DNA of 64,000 bases. Source: Fodinicurvata halophila. Its GTDB lineage: Bacteria > Pseudomonadota > Alphaproteobacteria > Kiloniellales > DSM-21159. Made by a program: the position numbers and the translations under genes. Under the pieces are notes generated by a model, which saw only the letters and a list, made by a program, of their open reading frames with translations, had not been told where the DNA came from and searched no databases. The DNA lies in assembly GCF_042651425.1 (NCBI RefSeq), contig NZ_JBHSCW010000003.1, positions 558,001 through 622,000 on the forward strand, read 5' to 3'. Below, piece by piece: positions 53,922-63,807 of this stretch; position 1 is the first letter of the stretch, and each line of letters opens with the position of its first letter.

Positions 53922-55196
53922 TCAGCGGAAGACGCTCCTGCCGGGATAGCGGGCCTGGCGGCCGAGTTCCTCCTCGATGCGGATCAACTGGTTGTATTTT
54001 GCCAGTCGATCCGAACGGGACAGAGACCCCGTCTTGATCTGTCCGCAATTCGTTGCCACAGCCAGATCGGCAATGATCGCATCCTCCGTTTCCCCCGAGC
54101 GATGCGACATCACGGCTCCGAAGCTGTTGCGCAACGCCGTCTCCACGCAATCCAGCGTTTCTGTGAGGGTGCCGATCTGGTTCACTTTCACCAGAATGGC
54201 ATTGCCTGCGTGTGTGTCGATACCCTCGCGAAGGCGCTTGGTATTCGTCACGAAGAGATCATCGCCGACCAGTTGGACCTTCTGCCCGATCTGCTCCGTC
54301 AACTGGGTCCAGCCTGCCCAGTCATCTTCTGCCATGCCGTCTTCTATGGAAAGGATGGGATAGGCCTCCACCAATTCCTTGAGGTATTCCACCATCTCCG
54401 GCGCACCGAGCCGCCGTCCCTCGCCGGCGAGATTGTAGCCGCCCTTCTCGAAGAACTCGCTCGCGGCGCAATCCAGGGCCAGAACCACATCCTCGCCCGG
54501 CTTGTAGCCGGCCTGCTCGATGGACGACGTGATGAAATCCAGTGCCTCGCGGCTGGAACGCAGTCCGGGCGCAAAGCCACCTTCATCGCCCACGTTGGTA
54601 TTATGACCGGCCCGCTTCAGTGCCGCTTTGAGAGCCTGGAACACCTCGGCGCCGATGCGCACAGCCTCGGCAATCCCCGACGCCCCGACCGGGGCAATCA
54701 TGAACTCCTGGAAATCGATAGGATTGTCGGCATGCGCGCCACCGTTCACGATGTTCATCAGCGGGACCGGCAGGTTCGAGGCATAGACGCCTCCCAGGTA
54801 ACGGTAGAGCGGCAGCCCGCTCTCTTCCGCAGCGGCCTTGGCGGTTGCCAGGGACACCCCGAGAATGGCATTGGCGCCCAAGCGTCCCTTATTCTCGGTT
54901 CCATCCAGCGCAATCATTGTCCGGTCGATTTCGCCCTGGTTCATGGCGTCCCGCCCGGACAGCGCATCGAAGATCTCGTGATTGACCGAATTGACAGCTG
55001 TCAGAACCCCCTTGCCCAGATAGCGAGCCTTGTCGCCGTCACGCAGCTCGACCGCTTCATGCGCACCAGTCGAAGCCCCGGAGGGAACGGCAGCGCGGCC
55101 GAATGCACCGCTGTCCAGCAACACATCGACCTCGACAGTGGGGGTTCCGCGTGAATCCAGGATTTCCCGGGCTCGAATATCGGTGATGGCGCTCAT
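53922..55196 (-). CDS. eno: Enolase
   Basis: Converts 2-phosphoglycerate to phosphoenolpyruvate. The 424 residues include AREILDSRGTPTVEVDV, the SGASTGAHEAVELRDGD loop, LPVPLMNIVNGGAHADN, EDGMAEDDWAGW, LVGDDLFVTN and VMSHRSGETED with the catalytic Lys region. Mg ligands are in these Asp/Glu motifs. The kdsA gene lies 60 bases upstream and ftsB follows. A small AGCGGA/TCCGCT dyad at 53879-53895 lies past its stop. Confidence 0.98.
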   Translation of the reverse strand: MSAITDIRAREILDSRGTPTVEVDVLLDSGAFGRAAVPSGASTGAHEAVELRDGDKARYLGKGVLTAVNSVNHEIFDALSGRDAMNQGEIDRTMIALDGTENKGRLGANAILGVSLATAKAAAEESGLPLYRYLGGVYASNLPVPLMNIVNGGAHADNPIDFQEFMIAPVGASGIAEAVRIGAEVFQALKAALKRAGHNTNVGDEGGFAPGLRSSREALDFITSSIEQAGYKPGEDVVLALDCAASEFFEKGGYNLAGEGRRLGAPEMVEYLKELVEAYPILSIEDGMAEDDWAGWTQLTEQIGQKVQLVGDDLFVTNTKRLREGIDTHAGNAILVKVNQIGTLTETLDCVETALRNSFGAVMSHRSGETEDAIIADLAVATNCGQIKTGSLSRSDRLAKYNQLIRIEEELGRQARYPGRSVFR

Positions 55197-55256
55197 GGTC
55201 TTCCTCTGGATGGGTTGCAGGTCTGTGGTGGAACGATGGGCCAGTGTGATTTCCCG

Positions 55257-56105
55257 TCAAGCTATCTTGGCAGGTGCCTGCTTGGCCAATCTGTCAAAGG
55301 CGACAAGCGTTTCCAGCAAATTGCGGAAATCTTTCAGATGGACCATGTTGGGTCCATCGCTGGGCGCATTGTCCGGATCCTGGTGTACTTCCATGAAGAC
55401 TGTGGAAACCCCGACGGCAACGGCCGCGCGGGCGAGAACGGGGACGAATTCGCGCTGCCCCCCAGATGTTCCGCCCTGCCCGCCTGGTTGCTGAACCGAG
55501 TGCGTCGCATCAAAGACGATCGGGCAACCGGTTTGCGCCGCCATGATGGGCAGGCTCCGCATATCCGAAACCAGGGTATTGTAGCCGAAGGAAACCCCTC
55601 GTTCGGTCAGCAGCACGCGGCTGTTACCACTGGCACGGATTTTTTCGGCCACATTGCGCATGTCCCACGGAGCAAGGAATTGCCCTTTCTTCACGTTGAT
55701 CGCGCATCCCGTCTCGGCTGCAGCTACCAGCAAATCCGTCTGGCGGCAGAGGAAAGCAGGAATCTGCAGCACATCAACCACTTCGCCGACCGGTGCACAT
55801 TGCGTGGCATCGTGAACGTCGGTCAGAACCGGACAGCCATGCGTTTCACGGACTTCCGCAAGGATCGGCAGGCCTTCGGCCATGCCGATACCGCGATTGG
55901 ACTTGAGACTGGTCCGATTGGCCTTGTCGAAGGAGGATTTGTAGATAAGTCCCACCCCAACGGCATCCGTGATCTCCTTGAGAGCCTGGCTCATTTCAAG
56001 AGCGTGCTCTCGGCTTTCCATGGCACAGGGGCCGGCAATGATGTTGAGAGGACGATCGTTGGCGATATTCAGGTCGGCGATGGAAACGGTAACGGGCTCA
56101 CTCAT
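55257..56105 (-). CDS. kdsA: 3-deoxy-8-phosphooctulonate (KDO-8-P) synthase
   Basis: A 282-residue TIM-barrel enzyme condensing PEP with arabinose 5-phosphate to make KDO-8-P for LPS. Motifs are IAGPCAMESREHAL, IYKSSFDKANRTS, GLPILAEVRETHGCPVLTDVHD, QIPAFLCRQTDLL, NVKKGQFLAPWDM and FDATHSVQQPGG. The CAMES cysteine is present, as in metal-dependent KDO8PS forms. It lies 19 bases downstream of pyrG. Confidence 0.97.
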   Translation of the reverse strand: MSEPVTVSIADLNIANDRPLNIIAGPCAMESREHALEMSQALKEITDAVGVGLIYKSSFDKANRTSLKSNRGIGMAEGLPILAEVRETHGCPVLTDVHDATQCAPVGEVVDVLQIPAFLCRQTDLLVAAAETGCAINVKKGQFLAPWDMRNVAEKIRASGNSRVLLTERGVSFGYNTLVSDMRSLPIMAAQTGCPIVFDATHSVQQPGGQGGTSGGQREFVPVLARAAVAVGVSTVFMEVHQDPDNAPSDGPNMVHLKDFRNLLETLVAFDRLAKQAPAKIA

Positions 56106-56124
56106 ATCGCTAGGTCCTTTCCGC

Positions 56125-57750
56125 CTACATGAGGCGAGATTGCTCGACGGCCGCCCGAATAAAGGACATGAAGAGCGGATGCGGCTCGAAGGGCTTCGAT
56201 TTCAGTTCCGGATGAAACTGAACCCCGATAAACCAAGGATGGCTCGGCAGTTCAACGATTTCGGGCAGACTGCCATCAGGCGACAGTCCGGAAAAGAGCA
56301 ACCCGGTCTGCTCCAGGGCCTCGCGGTGGTACACATTCACCTCGTAGCGATGCCTGTGGCGCTCGCTGATCTGCTGCAGGCCATAGATTCTCTCGACCTT
56401 GCTGCCTTCCAGCAGAACCGCCGGATAAGCCCCCAGTCGCATCGTCCCGCCGAGATCCCCGGAAGCTGTCCGCGTTTCCACCTCGTTGCCACGCAGCCAT
56501 TCCGTTAGCAGCCCGACAATCGCGGGATCGGCCACACCGAACTCGCTTGAACCGGCCTGCGGCATGTCGGCCATGTTGCGAGCCGATTCAATGACGGCCA
56601 TCTGCATGCCCAGGCAAATCCCGAAATACGGCACCTTGTGTTCCCTGGCAAAGCGCGCAGCCTCGATCTTGCCCTGCGTACCGCGTTCCCCGAAACCGCC
56701 GGGAACCAGGATTCCGTTGACGTCCTCCAGTTCATGGAGGCGATCGGGGTTCTCGAAAATCTCTGCATCCAGCCATTTGATACGAACCCGGACCCGGTTC
56801 GCGATCCCACCGTGAATCAGAGCTTCGTTCAGAGACTTGTAGGCATCAATCAGGCTTGTGTACTTACCCACAACGCCAATCGCCACCTCACCGTCGGGAT
56901 GACGTACCGTGTCCGTGATCCGGTCCCAGATGGAAAGCTCGGGTTCCGCGTCATCCAATCCAAAATGGCGGCAGACGACCGTATCCATGCCTTCTTCGTG
57001 ATAGGCACGCGGCACGGCATAGATCGTGTCCACGTCCAGCGCCTGGATCACCGCCTCTTTTCGCAGATTGCAGAAGAGCGCCAGCTTACGGCGCGCATCC
57101 TGGTCGATCTCGTGTTCCGAACGGCACACGAGGATATCGGGCTGGATCCCGACAGCCTGCAGTTCCTTTACGGAATGCTGGCTGGGCTTGGTTTTCAACT
57201 CGCCAGCCGAGGCGATGTAAGGCACCAGCGTCAGATGCATGTAGAGCGTGCTTGCCGGCCCCAGTTCATTTCCCAGCTGGCGTATGGCCTCCAGAAAGGG
57301 CAGGCTTTCGATATCGCCTACGGTCCCGCCGATCTCGCAGATGATGAAATCCTCATCCTCGATATCACCGCGGATGAACTCCTTGATCTCGTCGGTAACG
57401 TGGGGAATGACCTGAACCGTGGCACCGAGATAATCGCCACGCCGTTCCTTGGCCAGGATACGGGAATAGATCTGCCCGGTGGTCACGTTGTCACTGCGTC
57501 GCGAAGCCACGCCGGTAAAGCGCTCGTAGTGACCGAGGTCCAGATCGGTCTCGGCCCCGTCATCGGTTACATAGACCTCGCCGTGCTGATAGGGACTCAT
57601 CGTCCCCGGATCGACATTGAGATAGGGATCAAGTTTACGCAGCCGAACCTTGTAGCCGCGTGCCTGGAGCAATGCACCAAGCGAAGCCGAGGCCAGACCT
57701 TTGCCGAGGGATGAAACCACGCCGCCGGTGATGAATATAAACCGCGTCAT
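56125..57750 (-). CDS. pyrG: CTP synthase
   Basis: A 541-residue enzyme that aminates UTP to CTP with glutamine. The N-terminal synthetase half has FIFITGGVVSSLGKGLASAS (P-loop) and YLNVDPGTMSPYQHGEVYVTDDGAE. The class I GATase half has GGFGERG, the nucleophile in FGICLGMQMAVIE, and the C-terminal VQFHPE. It follows secG on the same strand. A TGTCAT-N7-ATGACA dyad is in its 149-base upstream gap. Confidence 0.98.
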   Translation of the reverse strand: MTRFIFITGGVVSSLGKGLASASLGALLQARGYKVRLRKLDPYLNVDPGTMSPYQHGEVYVTDDGAETDLDLGHYERFTGVASRRSDNVTTGQIYSRILAKERRGDYLGATVQVIPHVTDEIKEFIRGDIEDEDFIICEIGGTVGDIESLPFLEAIRQLGNELGPASTLYMHLTLVPYIASAGELKTKPSQHSVKELQAVGIQPDILVCRSEHEIDQDARRKLALFCNLRKEAVIQALDVDTIYAVPRAYHEEGMDTVVCRHFGLDDAEPELSIWDRITDTVRHPDGEVAIGVVGKYTSLIDAYKSLNEALIHGGIANRVRVRIKWLDAEIFENPDRLHELEDVNGILVPGGFGERGTQGKIEAARFAREHKVPYFGICLGMQMAVIESARNMADMPQAGSSEFGVADPAIVGLLTEWLRGNEVETRTASGDLGGTMRLGAYPAVLLEGSKVERIYGLQQISERHRHRYEVNVYHREALEQTGLLFSGLSPDGSLPEIVELPSHPWFIGVQFHPELKSKPFEPHPLFMSFIRAAVEQSRLM

Positions 57751-57824
57751 GGGCCTTTACTATCTTCGCAATCGTCCCCTACGGCAAGGGCATATTGTGC
57801 ACCTCCGCCACGGGATACGATCTC

Positions 57825-57843
57825 TGTCATTGTACAGATGACA
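57825..57843. repeat. Dyad TGTCAT-N7-ATGACA upstream of pyrG
   Basis: A perfect 6-bp inverted repeat with a 7-base centre containing TGTACA, about 75 bases before the pyrG ATG in the secG-pyrG gap. It could be an operator; no known motif is recognised. Confidence 0.3.
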
Positions 57844-57899
57844 CGCCGAAATCGCCGCGTCAGATGGCATGCCCCGCACCCATGCGGCCAGGGCCCGGG

Positions 57900-58298
57900 C
57901 TACTGTATCGGGACACTCGGGTCCGAAGACTCGCCACTTTCGTCAGCAGCTGGCTGACTGCCGCTCTCATCTTCCGGTGCCGCCTCACCGCCATCCTGAA
58001 GTACCGGTGTGTCGGATTGTTCGCCCATGTCATCGAGAATCGAGGTGGGCTGTGTCTGTGTTCCCGCCAGAATGCTCAGCGAAATGCTGGTCGCCATGAA
58101 GCAGACAGCCAGGATGGCTGTCGTTCGGCTGAGGAAATTGGCGGTGCCACGGCCGGTCATGAAGCCGCCCATGCCGCCACTGCCTCCGCCGCTGCCGCCT
58201 CCGATACCCAGTCCGCCGCCCTCGCTCTTCTGGAGCAGGACGACGCCAATCAGGGACAGCACGATCAGGAGGTGTACGATCAACAGAATCTGCATCAT
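57900..58298 (-). CDS. secG: Preprotein translocase subunit SecG
   Basis: A 132-residue inner-membrane subunit of SecYEG. The first helix (LLIVHLLIVLSLIGVVLLQ) is followed by the Gly-rich GGGLGIGGGSGGGSGGMGG loop and FLSRTTAILAVCFMATSISLSIL as the second helix (cut at 19). The C-terminal tail is acidic and Gln/Ser/Asp-rich, longer than in E. coli, as usual in Alphaproteobacteria. It lies between tpiA and pyrG. Confidence 0.95.
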   Translation of the reverse strand: MMQILLIVHLLIVLSLIGVVLLQKSEGGGLGIGGGSGGGSGGMGGFMTGRGTANFLSRTTAILAVCFMATSISLSILAGTQTQPTSILDDMGEQSDTPVLQDGGEAAPEDESGSQPAADESGESSDPSVPIQ

Positions 58299-58385
58299 GA
58301 CGGAAATGGGTCCATCAACTTGTGAAGCGGGTGTGAGTCATTAAGGCTGCTTGCGCAGCTATGTAACCTGTCAGGCCGGATGTTT

Positions 58386-59165
58386 CTAGGGACAAGATAT
58401 GGCGATCGCCCAAAAATCCTCTGCCTTCAGGCTTGCCCCGCCAATCAGGGCTCCGTCCACCTCGTCCTCGGCAAGCAGGCTTGCCGACGTCTCGGGCTTT
58501 ACCGACCCTCCGTAAAGCAGGCGCGCTTCCCGTGCAAGCTCAGCGCCGAAACGCTCCTCGAGGAAACTGCGCACACTTGCATGTGCCTCCCGAACATCCT
58601 CGTTCTTCGCCGATTTTCCGGTGCCAATGGCCCAGACCGGCTCATAGGCAATCACCAGGGATGTCGCCTCGCCACTTTTCAGCTCCGGAAGACTGCCCGA
58701 AAGCTGCCGCCGCAGAACCTCCTGAGTCTTTCCGGCCTCGCGCTCGTCTTCGGTCTCGCCGATGCAAAGGATCGGGGTCAATCCCGCATCCAGGGCCGCC
58801 TGGGCCTTGGCCTGGACCAGGGAATCGTCTTCGCGGTGGTTCTGCCGGCGCTCGGAATGCCCCACGATTACATACGCGCAACCCAGATCCGCCAGCATCG
58901 GTGCGCTGATATCCCCGGTGTGCGCACCGGAAGCCGCCGGATGGCAGTCCTGGGCCCCCAGAGAAACACCCGTGCCTCCGAGCATGGGGCGTATCTGCGC
59001 CAGCAGGGTGAAGGGCGGGCAGATCAGAAGCTCGCAGCTCTCCGCGTCCTCGCTGCCGTGTTCCATGGCACGCAGCCTGCGTTCCACGATGGCTTCGGTC
59101 AGGCGAAGTCCCTCCTCGCTCAAGCCATTCATCTTCCAGTTTCCTGCAATCAGCTTACGCCTCAT
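58386..59165 (-). CDS. tpiA: Triosephosphate isomerase
   Basis: A 259-residue TIM-barrel enzyme interconverting dihydroxyacetone phosphate and glyceraldehyde 3-phosphate. Motifs are LIAGNWKMNG (catalytic Lys), AYVIVGHSERRQ (catalytic His), VIAYEPVWAIGTGK (catalytic Glu and loop 6) and LLYGGSVKPE. The start is the ATG at 59165 with GGGGA six bases ahead. It is the first gene of the tpiA-secG-pyrG-kdsA-eno-ftsB run and divergent from ppiD. Confidence 0.97.
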   Translation of the reverse strand: MRRKLIAGNWKMNGLSEEGLRLTEAIVERRLRAMEHGSEDAESCELLICPPFTLLAQIRPMLGGTGVSLGAQDCHPAASGAHTGDISAPMLADLGCAYVIVGHSERRQNHREDDSLVQAKAQAALDAGLTPILCIGETEDEREAGKTQEVLRRQLSGSLPELKSGEATSLVIAYEPVWAIGTGKSAKNEDVREAHASVRSFLEERFGAELAREARLLYGGSVKPETSASLLAEDEVDGALIGGASLKAEDFWAIAISCP

Positions 59166-59238
59166 CACGATTCCCCTTTTATCCGTTGTGGGTTATCTAG
59201 CATGACGTTCCTTCAATCTCTAGAACACGGATATGATA

Positions 59239-59267
59239 TTGCTCCATAGCCACACCCTTTCTAAGAT
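59239..59267 (+). promoter_or_regulatory. Candidate promoter of ppiD-trpE
   Basis: TTGCTC, 17 bases, TAAGAT in the 170-base gap between divergent tpiA and ppiD, about 75 bases before the ppiD start. Confidence 0.45.
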
Positions 59268-59338
59268 GCCGCGCCATTGTCGGGGTCTCGTTCCCGGCAG
59301 CTGAACTCTCCTATCTGGCCGAACTGGAATCCTTATTC

Positions 59339-61216
59339 ATGGGTAAACTGCGAGGCATCGTTGCCAAGGTCTTTTTTTTCGCGCTTCTTGGGCTGCTGAT
59401 TCTCAGCTTCGCACTCTGGGGCGTCGGGGACATCTTCCGCGGACAGCAGGAACCGGACAATGTCGCCGAAGTCGGAGAACGTGAAATCTCCAGCAATGCA
59501 TACCGCCAGGCCTTCATGGAAGCGTACAACCGTCAACGCCAGATGCTTGGGGAGGATTTCTCGATCGAAATGGCCCGGCAAATCGGCCTTGACCGCCAAG
59601 TGCTCGAACAACTGATCGCAGACCAGCTGCTGCTCCAGCACGCCAATCGCATGGGCATGGTCGTGACCGAGGAACAGATACGGCAAGTTCTCGTCTCCAC
59701 CCCAGCCTTCCAGGACAGCGAAGGACAGTTTGATCGTGCACGCTTCCAGCAACTGCTGCGCAGCAATCAGATGAGCGAACAGCAACTGATCAATTCCCTG
59801 CGCCAGGACATCCCGGTCAACCAGATCACCGCAGCCCTCGCAGCACCGCTTCAGGTTCCTGATGCCCTCAGCGAACAGATCCGCCAGTATCGCGAAGAAC
59901 GTCGGATAGCCGAGTATCTCGTGATTCCACGCTCCTCAGTTGAGGGGGTCGAGACACCCGATGAGGCAACGCTGCGCAGTTTCTACGAAGAACACCAGGA
60001 CACCTTCATGGCTCCTGAATACCGCAGGGTTTCCTACATCCACCTTTCTCCTGACGATGTCCGGGATTCGGTCGGCATCAGTGAGGAACGGCTGCGCGAG
60101 GAGTATGAGGCGCGCCGTAAGGAACTGAGTGTCCCCGAGGAACGGCAGGTGGAACAGGGACTGTTTGATAGCAGGGAAGAAGCGCAGGCCGCGTACGAGG
60201 ATATCCGCAACGGCGGCGACTTCACTGAAGTCATAGAGGACACCAGCGGCGAAGCGCCTATAGAACTTGGTTTCGTGCGGCAGGGGGATCTGCCTGAGAG
60301 CCTTGCCGAGAATGTCTTCTCTCTGGAGGAAGGCGGGGTCACGGAGCCGCTCGAGAGCTCTTTCGGCTGGCATGTGATCCGCGTGAATGAAATCCAGGAA
60401 GGAGAGGAACCCTCTTTCGAAGCCGCGCGCGAGCAGATCCGGAATGAGCTTGTCGAATACGAGGCTGTCGAAGCCACCGTCAGCCTGGCCAACGAACTGG
60501 ACGATCTGCTTGCGAGTGGAGCTCCCCTAGAAGAGGCCGCACAGGAAATGAATCTCGAGCTGCAGACCATCGAAGCTATCGATTCCGAAGGCCGCAATCG
60601 CGAAGGGCAGCAGATCGAGGGGCTCCCCGATCGGGAGCACTTCCTATCCGAGACCTTCAGTCTTTCCGAAGGCCAGGAAAGCCTGCTGATCGAAACCTCG
60701 GAAGGAGATAGCTACTTCGTACTGCAGGTGGACGCCGTCGAAGAACCGGCCCCCCGCCCTTTCGAGGAGGTTCGTTCCGAGGTGCGAGAACTCTGGGAGC
60801 GTGAACAACGCGAGGCGCAAGCCAATGAAACCGCTGAAGACATTCTCTCTCGCGCAAAAAACGGTAAGAGTCTCGCAGCCATTGCCGAGGAGGAAGACTT
60901 GACGCTTCGGCAGACGGAACCGCTCCTGCGCTCCGCCGAAGAACCCTCCCGAGAGCTGGTTTCCCAGATGTTCGGCATGGAAACAGACGAGGCCGCCATC
61001 AGCCAGGGTCCCCGGGGACCGATCATAGCACGCCTTACGGAAATTGTTCCCGCGGACGCCCCGACAGGTAATGAAAGCGCCCAGAGCGAACTGCAGAACG
61101 AGCTCGAACAGTCCCTGCGCAACGATTTGGAGACCATGTTCCGGCACGGTCTGGAAAGTGAATATCAAGTCACCATTCACGAAGACCGGCTTGAACGCGC
61201 TACTCCTGCCTTTTGA
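59339..61216 (+). CDS. ppiD: PpiD-like periplasmic SurA-N/peptidyl-prolyl isomerase
   Basis: A 625-residue membrane-anchored chaperone. One N-terminal helix (VFFFALLGLLILSFALWGVG) is followed by a SurA-N-like helical domain (~residues 40-165). A parvulin-type PPIase-like region (~residues 240-350) contains LGFVRQGDLPESLAENVFSL and the SFGWHVIRV motif. A long acidic C-terminal helical region follows. It assists folding of proteins leaving SecYEG. It is followed after 21 bases by trpE. Confidence 0.92.
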   Translation: MGKLRGIVAKVFFFALLGLLILSFALWGVGDIFRGQQEPDNVAEVGEREISSNAYRQAFMEAYNRQRQMLGEDFSIEMARQIGLDRQVLEQLIADQLLLQHANRMGMVVTEEQIRQVLVSTPAFQDSEGQFDRARFQQLLRSNQMSEQQLINSLRQDIPVNQITAALAAPLQVPDALSEQIRQYREERRIAEYLVIPRSSVEGVETPDEATLRSFYEEHQDTFMAPEYRRVSYIHLSPDDVRDSVGISEERLREEYEARRKELSVPEERQVEQGLFDSREEAQAAYEDIRNGGDFTEVIEDTSGEAPIELGFVRQGDLPESLAENVFSLEEGGVTEPLESSFGWHVIRVNEIQEGEEPSFEAAREQIRNELVEYEAVEATVSLANELDDLLASGAPLEEAAQEMNLELQTIEAIDSEGRNREGQQIEGLPDREHFLSETFSLSEGQESLLIETSEGDSYFVLQVDAVEEPAPRPFEEVRSEVRELWEREQREAQANETAEDILSRAKNGKSLAAIAEEEDLTLRQTEPLLRSAEEPSRELVSQMFGMETDEAAISQGPRGPIIARLTEIVPADAPTGNESAQSELQNELEQSLRNDLETMFRHGLESEYQVTIHEDRLERATPAF

Positions 61217-61237
61217 TCCGTAAAGGAAGATCGCTCC

Positions 61238-62743
61238 ATGCAGATTCATCCTGCGTTCGAGACATTCAGGGACCACTTGGAAGCCGAAACGCCGCAACTC
61301 GTCTGGACGACCCTGGTCACGGATCTTGAAACTCCTGTTTCAGCCTTTCTGAAGCTGGCAGAAACCCTGCCCTATTCCTTCCTGTTCGAATCCGTGGAAG
61401 GCGGCTCCACAATCGGCCGCTATTCCTTCATTACTCTGAAGCCCGATCTAATCTGGCGAGCGCGCAGGGGTTCGTCAGAGATCAACCGTACGGCCCGTGT
61501 CGACCCGGAAGCCTTCGAGAGGGAAACAGGCAATCCGCTGGAAAACCTGAAGCGGCTCGTGCGGGAATGCGAAGTGGACCTGCCCGAGCACCTTCCTCCC
61601 ATGGCCACCAGCCTGATCGGCTATGTCGGCTACGACATGGTGCGCTATATGGAGAAGTTGCCGGACGAAAACCCGGACAGCCTAGGCTTGCCGGAATCCA
61701 TCTTCGTGCGGCCGACGGTCACGGCCGTATTCGATCGCGTGGAGGATGTCGTAACCATACTGACTCCGGTGTGGCCAAACGAGGAACTCGATGCGGAACA
61801 GGCCTACGACAAGGCGATCCAGCGATTGCAGGCCATCCTGGAGGACTTCGACCAACAACTCCCTCGGAAGCCGGAACAGACGGACCTGCCGGAGGTCACG
61901 CTGGAAGTCGATTCCAATATCCCTAAGGAACGCTATCTGCAGATGGTGGAACAGGCGCGCGAGTACATCGCGGCCGGGGACATCTATCAGGTGGTCCTGG
62001 GACAACGCTTCTCCGTTCCCTTCGACCTCCCTTCTTTCTCGCTCTATAGGGCACTGCGAAGGCTCAATCCTTCACCCTTCCTTTTCTACCTCAATTTCGG
62101 GGATTTCTCACTTGTCGGCTCATCGCCGGAAATCCTGGTGCGCTTACGCAATGGCACGGTCACGATTCGCCCCCTCGCCGGCACCCGCAAGCGTGGCAGC
62201 ACGCCCTCGGAGGACCGAGCACTGGCCGAGGAATTGCTGAACGATCCCAAGGAACGCGCTGAACATCTCATGCTGCTGGACCTGGGACGGAATGATGTGG
62301 GGCGTGTATCTAGGATCGGAACGGTCAAGGTGACAGAACAGTTCACGATAGAGCACTACAGTCACGTCATGCATATCTCATCGAACGTCGAGGGCGAAAT
62401 TGCGCCCCAGTACGATGCGATCGACGCCCTCATGGCGGGGTTCCCAGCGGGGACCGTCTCCGGTGCTCCCAAGGTACGGGCTATGGAGATCATCGAGGAA
62501 CTGGAATCCGATCGGCGTGGTTTCTATGCCGGAGCCATCGGGTATTTCGGGGCCAAGGGTTCAATGGATACCTGCATTGCCTTGCGGACCGCCCTCGTCA
62601 AGGACGGACGCATGTACGTTCAGGCCGGAGCCGGTGTCGTGATCGACAGCGACCCGGAATCCGAGTATCAAGAATGCCGGAACAAGGCACGCGCCCTGAT
62701 CCGTGCGGCCGAGGAAGCCCTGCGCTTTGCACGGAGAAACTGA
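61238..62743 (+). CDS. trpE: Anthranilate synthase component I
   Basis: A 501-residue chorismate-utilising enzyme making anthranilate with ammonia from the TrpG subunit. Motifs are SFLFESVEGG and GRYSF (Trp feedback site region), AGDIYQVVLGQRF, GSSPEILVRL, RPLAGTRKRG, DLGRNDVGRVS and GTVSGAPKVRAMEII. trpG, trpD and trpC do not follow; the next genes are an amidoligase and a C26-type GATase. It probably shares the ppiD promoter. Confidence 0.96.
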   Translation: MQIHPAFETFRDHLEAETPQLVWTTLVTDLETPVSAFLKLAETLPYSFLFESVEGGSTIGRYSFITLKPDLIWRARRGSSEINRTARVDPEAFERETGNPLENLKRLVRECEVDLPEHLPPMATSLIGYVGYDMVRYMEKLPDENPDSLGLPESIFVRPTVTAVFDRVEDVVTILTPVWPNEELDAEQAYDKAIQRLQAILEDFDQQLPRKPEQTDLPEVTLEVDSNIPKERYLQMVEQAREYIAAGDIYQVVLGQRFSVPFDLPSFSLYRALRRLNPSPFLFYLNFGDFSLVGSSPEILVRLRNGTVTIRPLAGTRKRGSTPSEDRALAEELLNDPKERAEHLMLLDLGRNDVGRVSRIGTVKVTEQFTIEHYSHVMHISSNVEGEIAPQYDAIDALMAGFPAGTVSGAPKVRAMEIIEELESDRRGFYAGAIGYFGAKGSMDTCIALRTALVKDGRMYVQAGAGVVIDSDPESEYQECRNKARALIRAAEEALRFARRN

Positions 62744-62796
62744 CTCCGTACTATCCTGTATTGCCCCCTGCGGGGTGTGCGCTATATGACTATGCA

Positions 62797-63801
62797 ATGA
62801 CTGTGACGCTACAATCTCCGCCTCTGACAGAGAACGAAGACGGTCAGACCCGCCAAGTGGGTATCGAACTGGAGTTCAGCAGTCTCTCCTCGCAGCAATC
62901 CGCCGAGTTGATTCGAAAGCGCTTCGGCGGAGAGATCATCAGTCATGATCCGCATCACTACGAGGTACGAGATACGCAACTGGGCAGTTTCGACTGCAAG
63001 CTTGACGTTCGATACGCTCATCCCTCGGAAGACAAGGAGGAAACGGCAAAACGCCTGTTGAGCGGATGGGTCGAGGAAGAAAAGCTGAACAACCTGCTGC
63101 GCCGTACCGAATCCTTCATCGGAGATCTCAGTCAGGGCTGGGTGCCCACTGAAATCGTCGGTCCGCCTATACCTTATCCGCAGATCCCACTTATCGATGA
63201 GTTGGTCGGCGATCTGATTGCAGAAGGTGCGGAAGGTACGGAAAGCTCATGGGCTTACGCCTTTGGCGTTCAATTGAATCCCGAAGTTGCAGCCAAGGAT
63301 GCTGACTATCTTCTACGGCATCTTCAGGCCTATTGCCTTCTGTCTGACTGGTTGCGCGAGTCCATCAATATTGACGTGACCCGTCGCATCCTGCCCTTCA
63401 TTGATCGCTTTCCGCTCTCCTATACCAAACTGATTCTGCAGAAGTCCTATCGTCCCACTCGCGAACAGCTCATAGACGATTACCTGCAGTATAACCCGAC
63501 ACGAAACCGGGAACTGGATATGCTCCCCCTCTTCCGTCATCTCGACGAGACAAGGGTCATTAGCCAGATCACCAGTTCCCTGATCAAGGCACGCCCCACT
63601 TTCCATTATCGCCTGCCGAACGCCTCCTTCAACAAACCCGGATGGAGCCTGGCAGGTGAATGGAACCGCTGGCTGAAGGTAGAAAAACTTGCCCATGCAA
63701 AGGACCGACTTTCGGAAATGGCTGCAGCCTTCCTGCAGAATCAAAGCAAGGTCTTCCACGGAAACTGGGCCCGGATGTCGGCTCAGTGGGTGGAGCCGTG
63801 A
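62797..63801 (+). CDS. Amidoligase-family protein
   Basis: A 334-residue cytosolic protein of the COOH-NH2 ligase (amidoligase, glutamine-synthetase-like) family. The N-terminus reads RQVGIELEF, the expected metal-binding Glu strand. HYEVRDTQLGSFDCKLDVRYA then gives the Asp/Glu pattern, followed by EIVGPPI and, later, FAFGVQ-type AYAFGVQLNPE. The product is unknown; family members form amide bonds to make peptide-like conjugates or modified amino acids. The start at 62797 lies 53 bases past trpE. The adjoining GATase-type gene (6 bases later) supports a two-gene amide-forming or amide-cleaving unit. Confidence 0.82.
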   Translation: MTVTLQSPPLTENEDGQTRQVGIELEFSSLSSQQSAELIRKRFGGEIISHDPHHYEVRDTQLGSFDCKLDVRYAHPSEDKEETAKRLLSGWVEEEKLNNLLRRTESFIGDLSQGWVPTEIVGPPIPYPQIPLIDELVGDLIAEGAEGTESSWAYAFGVQLNPEVAAKDADYLLRHLQAYCLLSDWLRESINIDVTRRILPFIDRFPLSYTKLILQKSYRPTREQLIDDYLQYNPTRNRELDMLPLFRHLDETRVISQITSSLIKARPTFHYRLPNASFNKPGWSLAGEWNRWLKVEKLAHAKDRLSEMAAAFLQNQSKVFHGNWARMSAQWVEP

Positions 63802-63807
63802 GCTGAC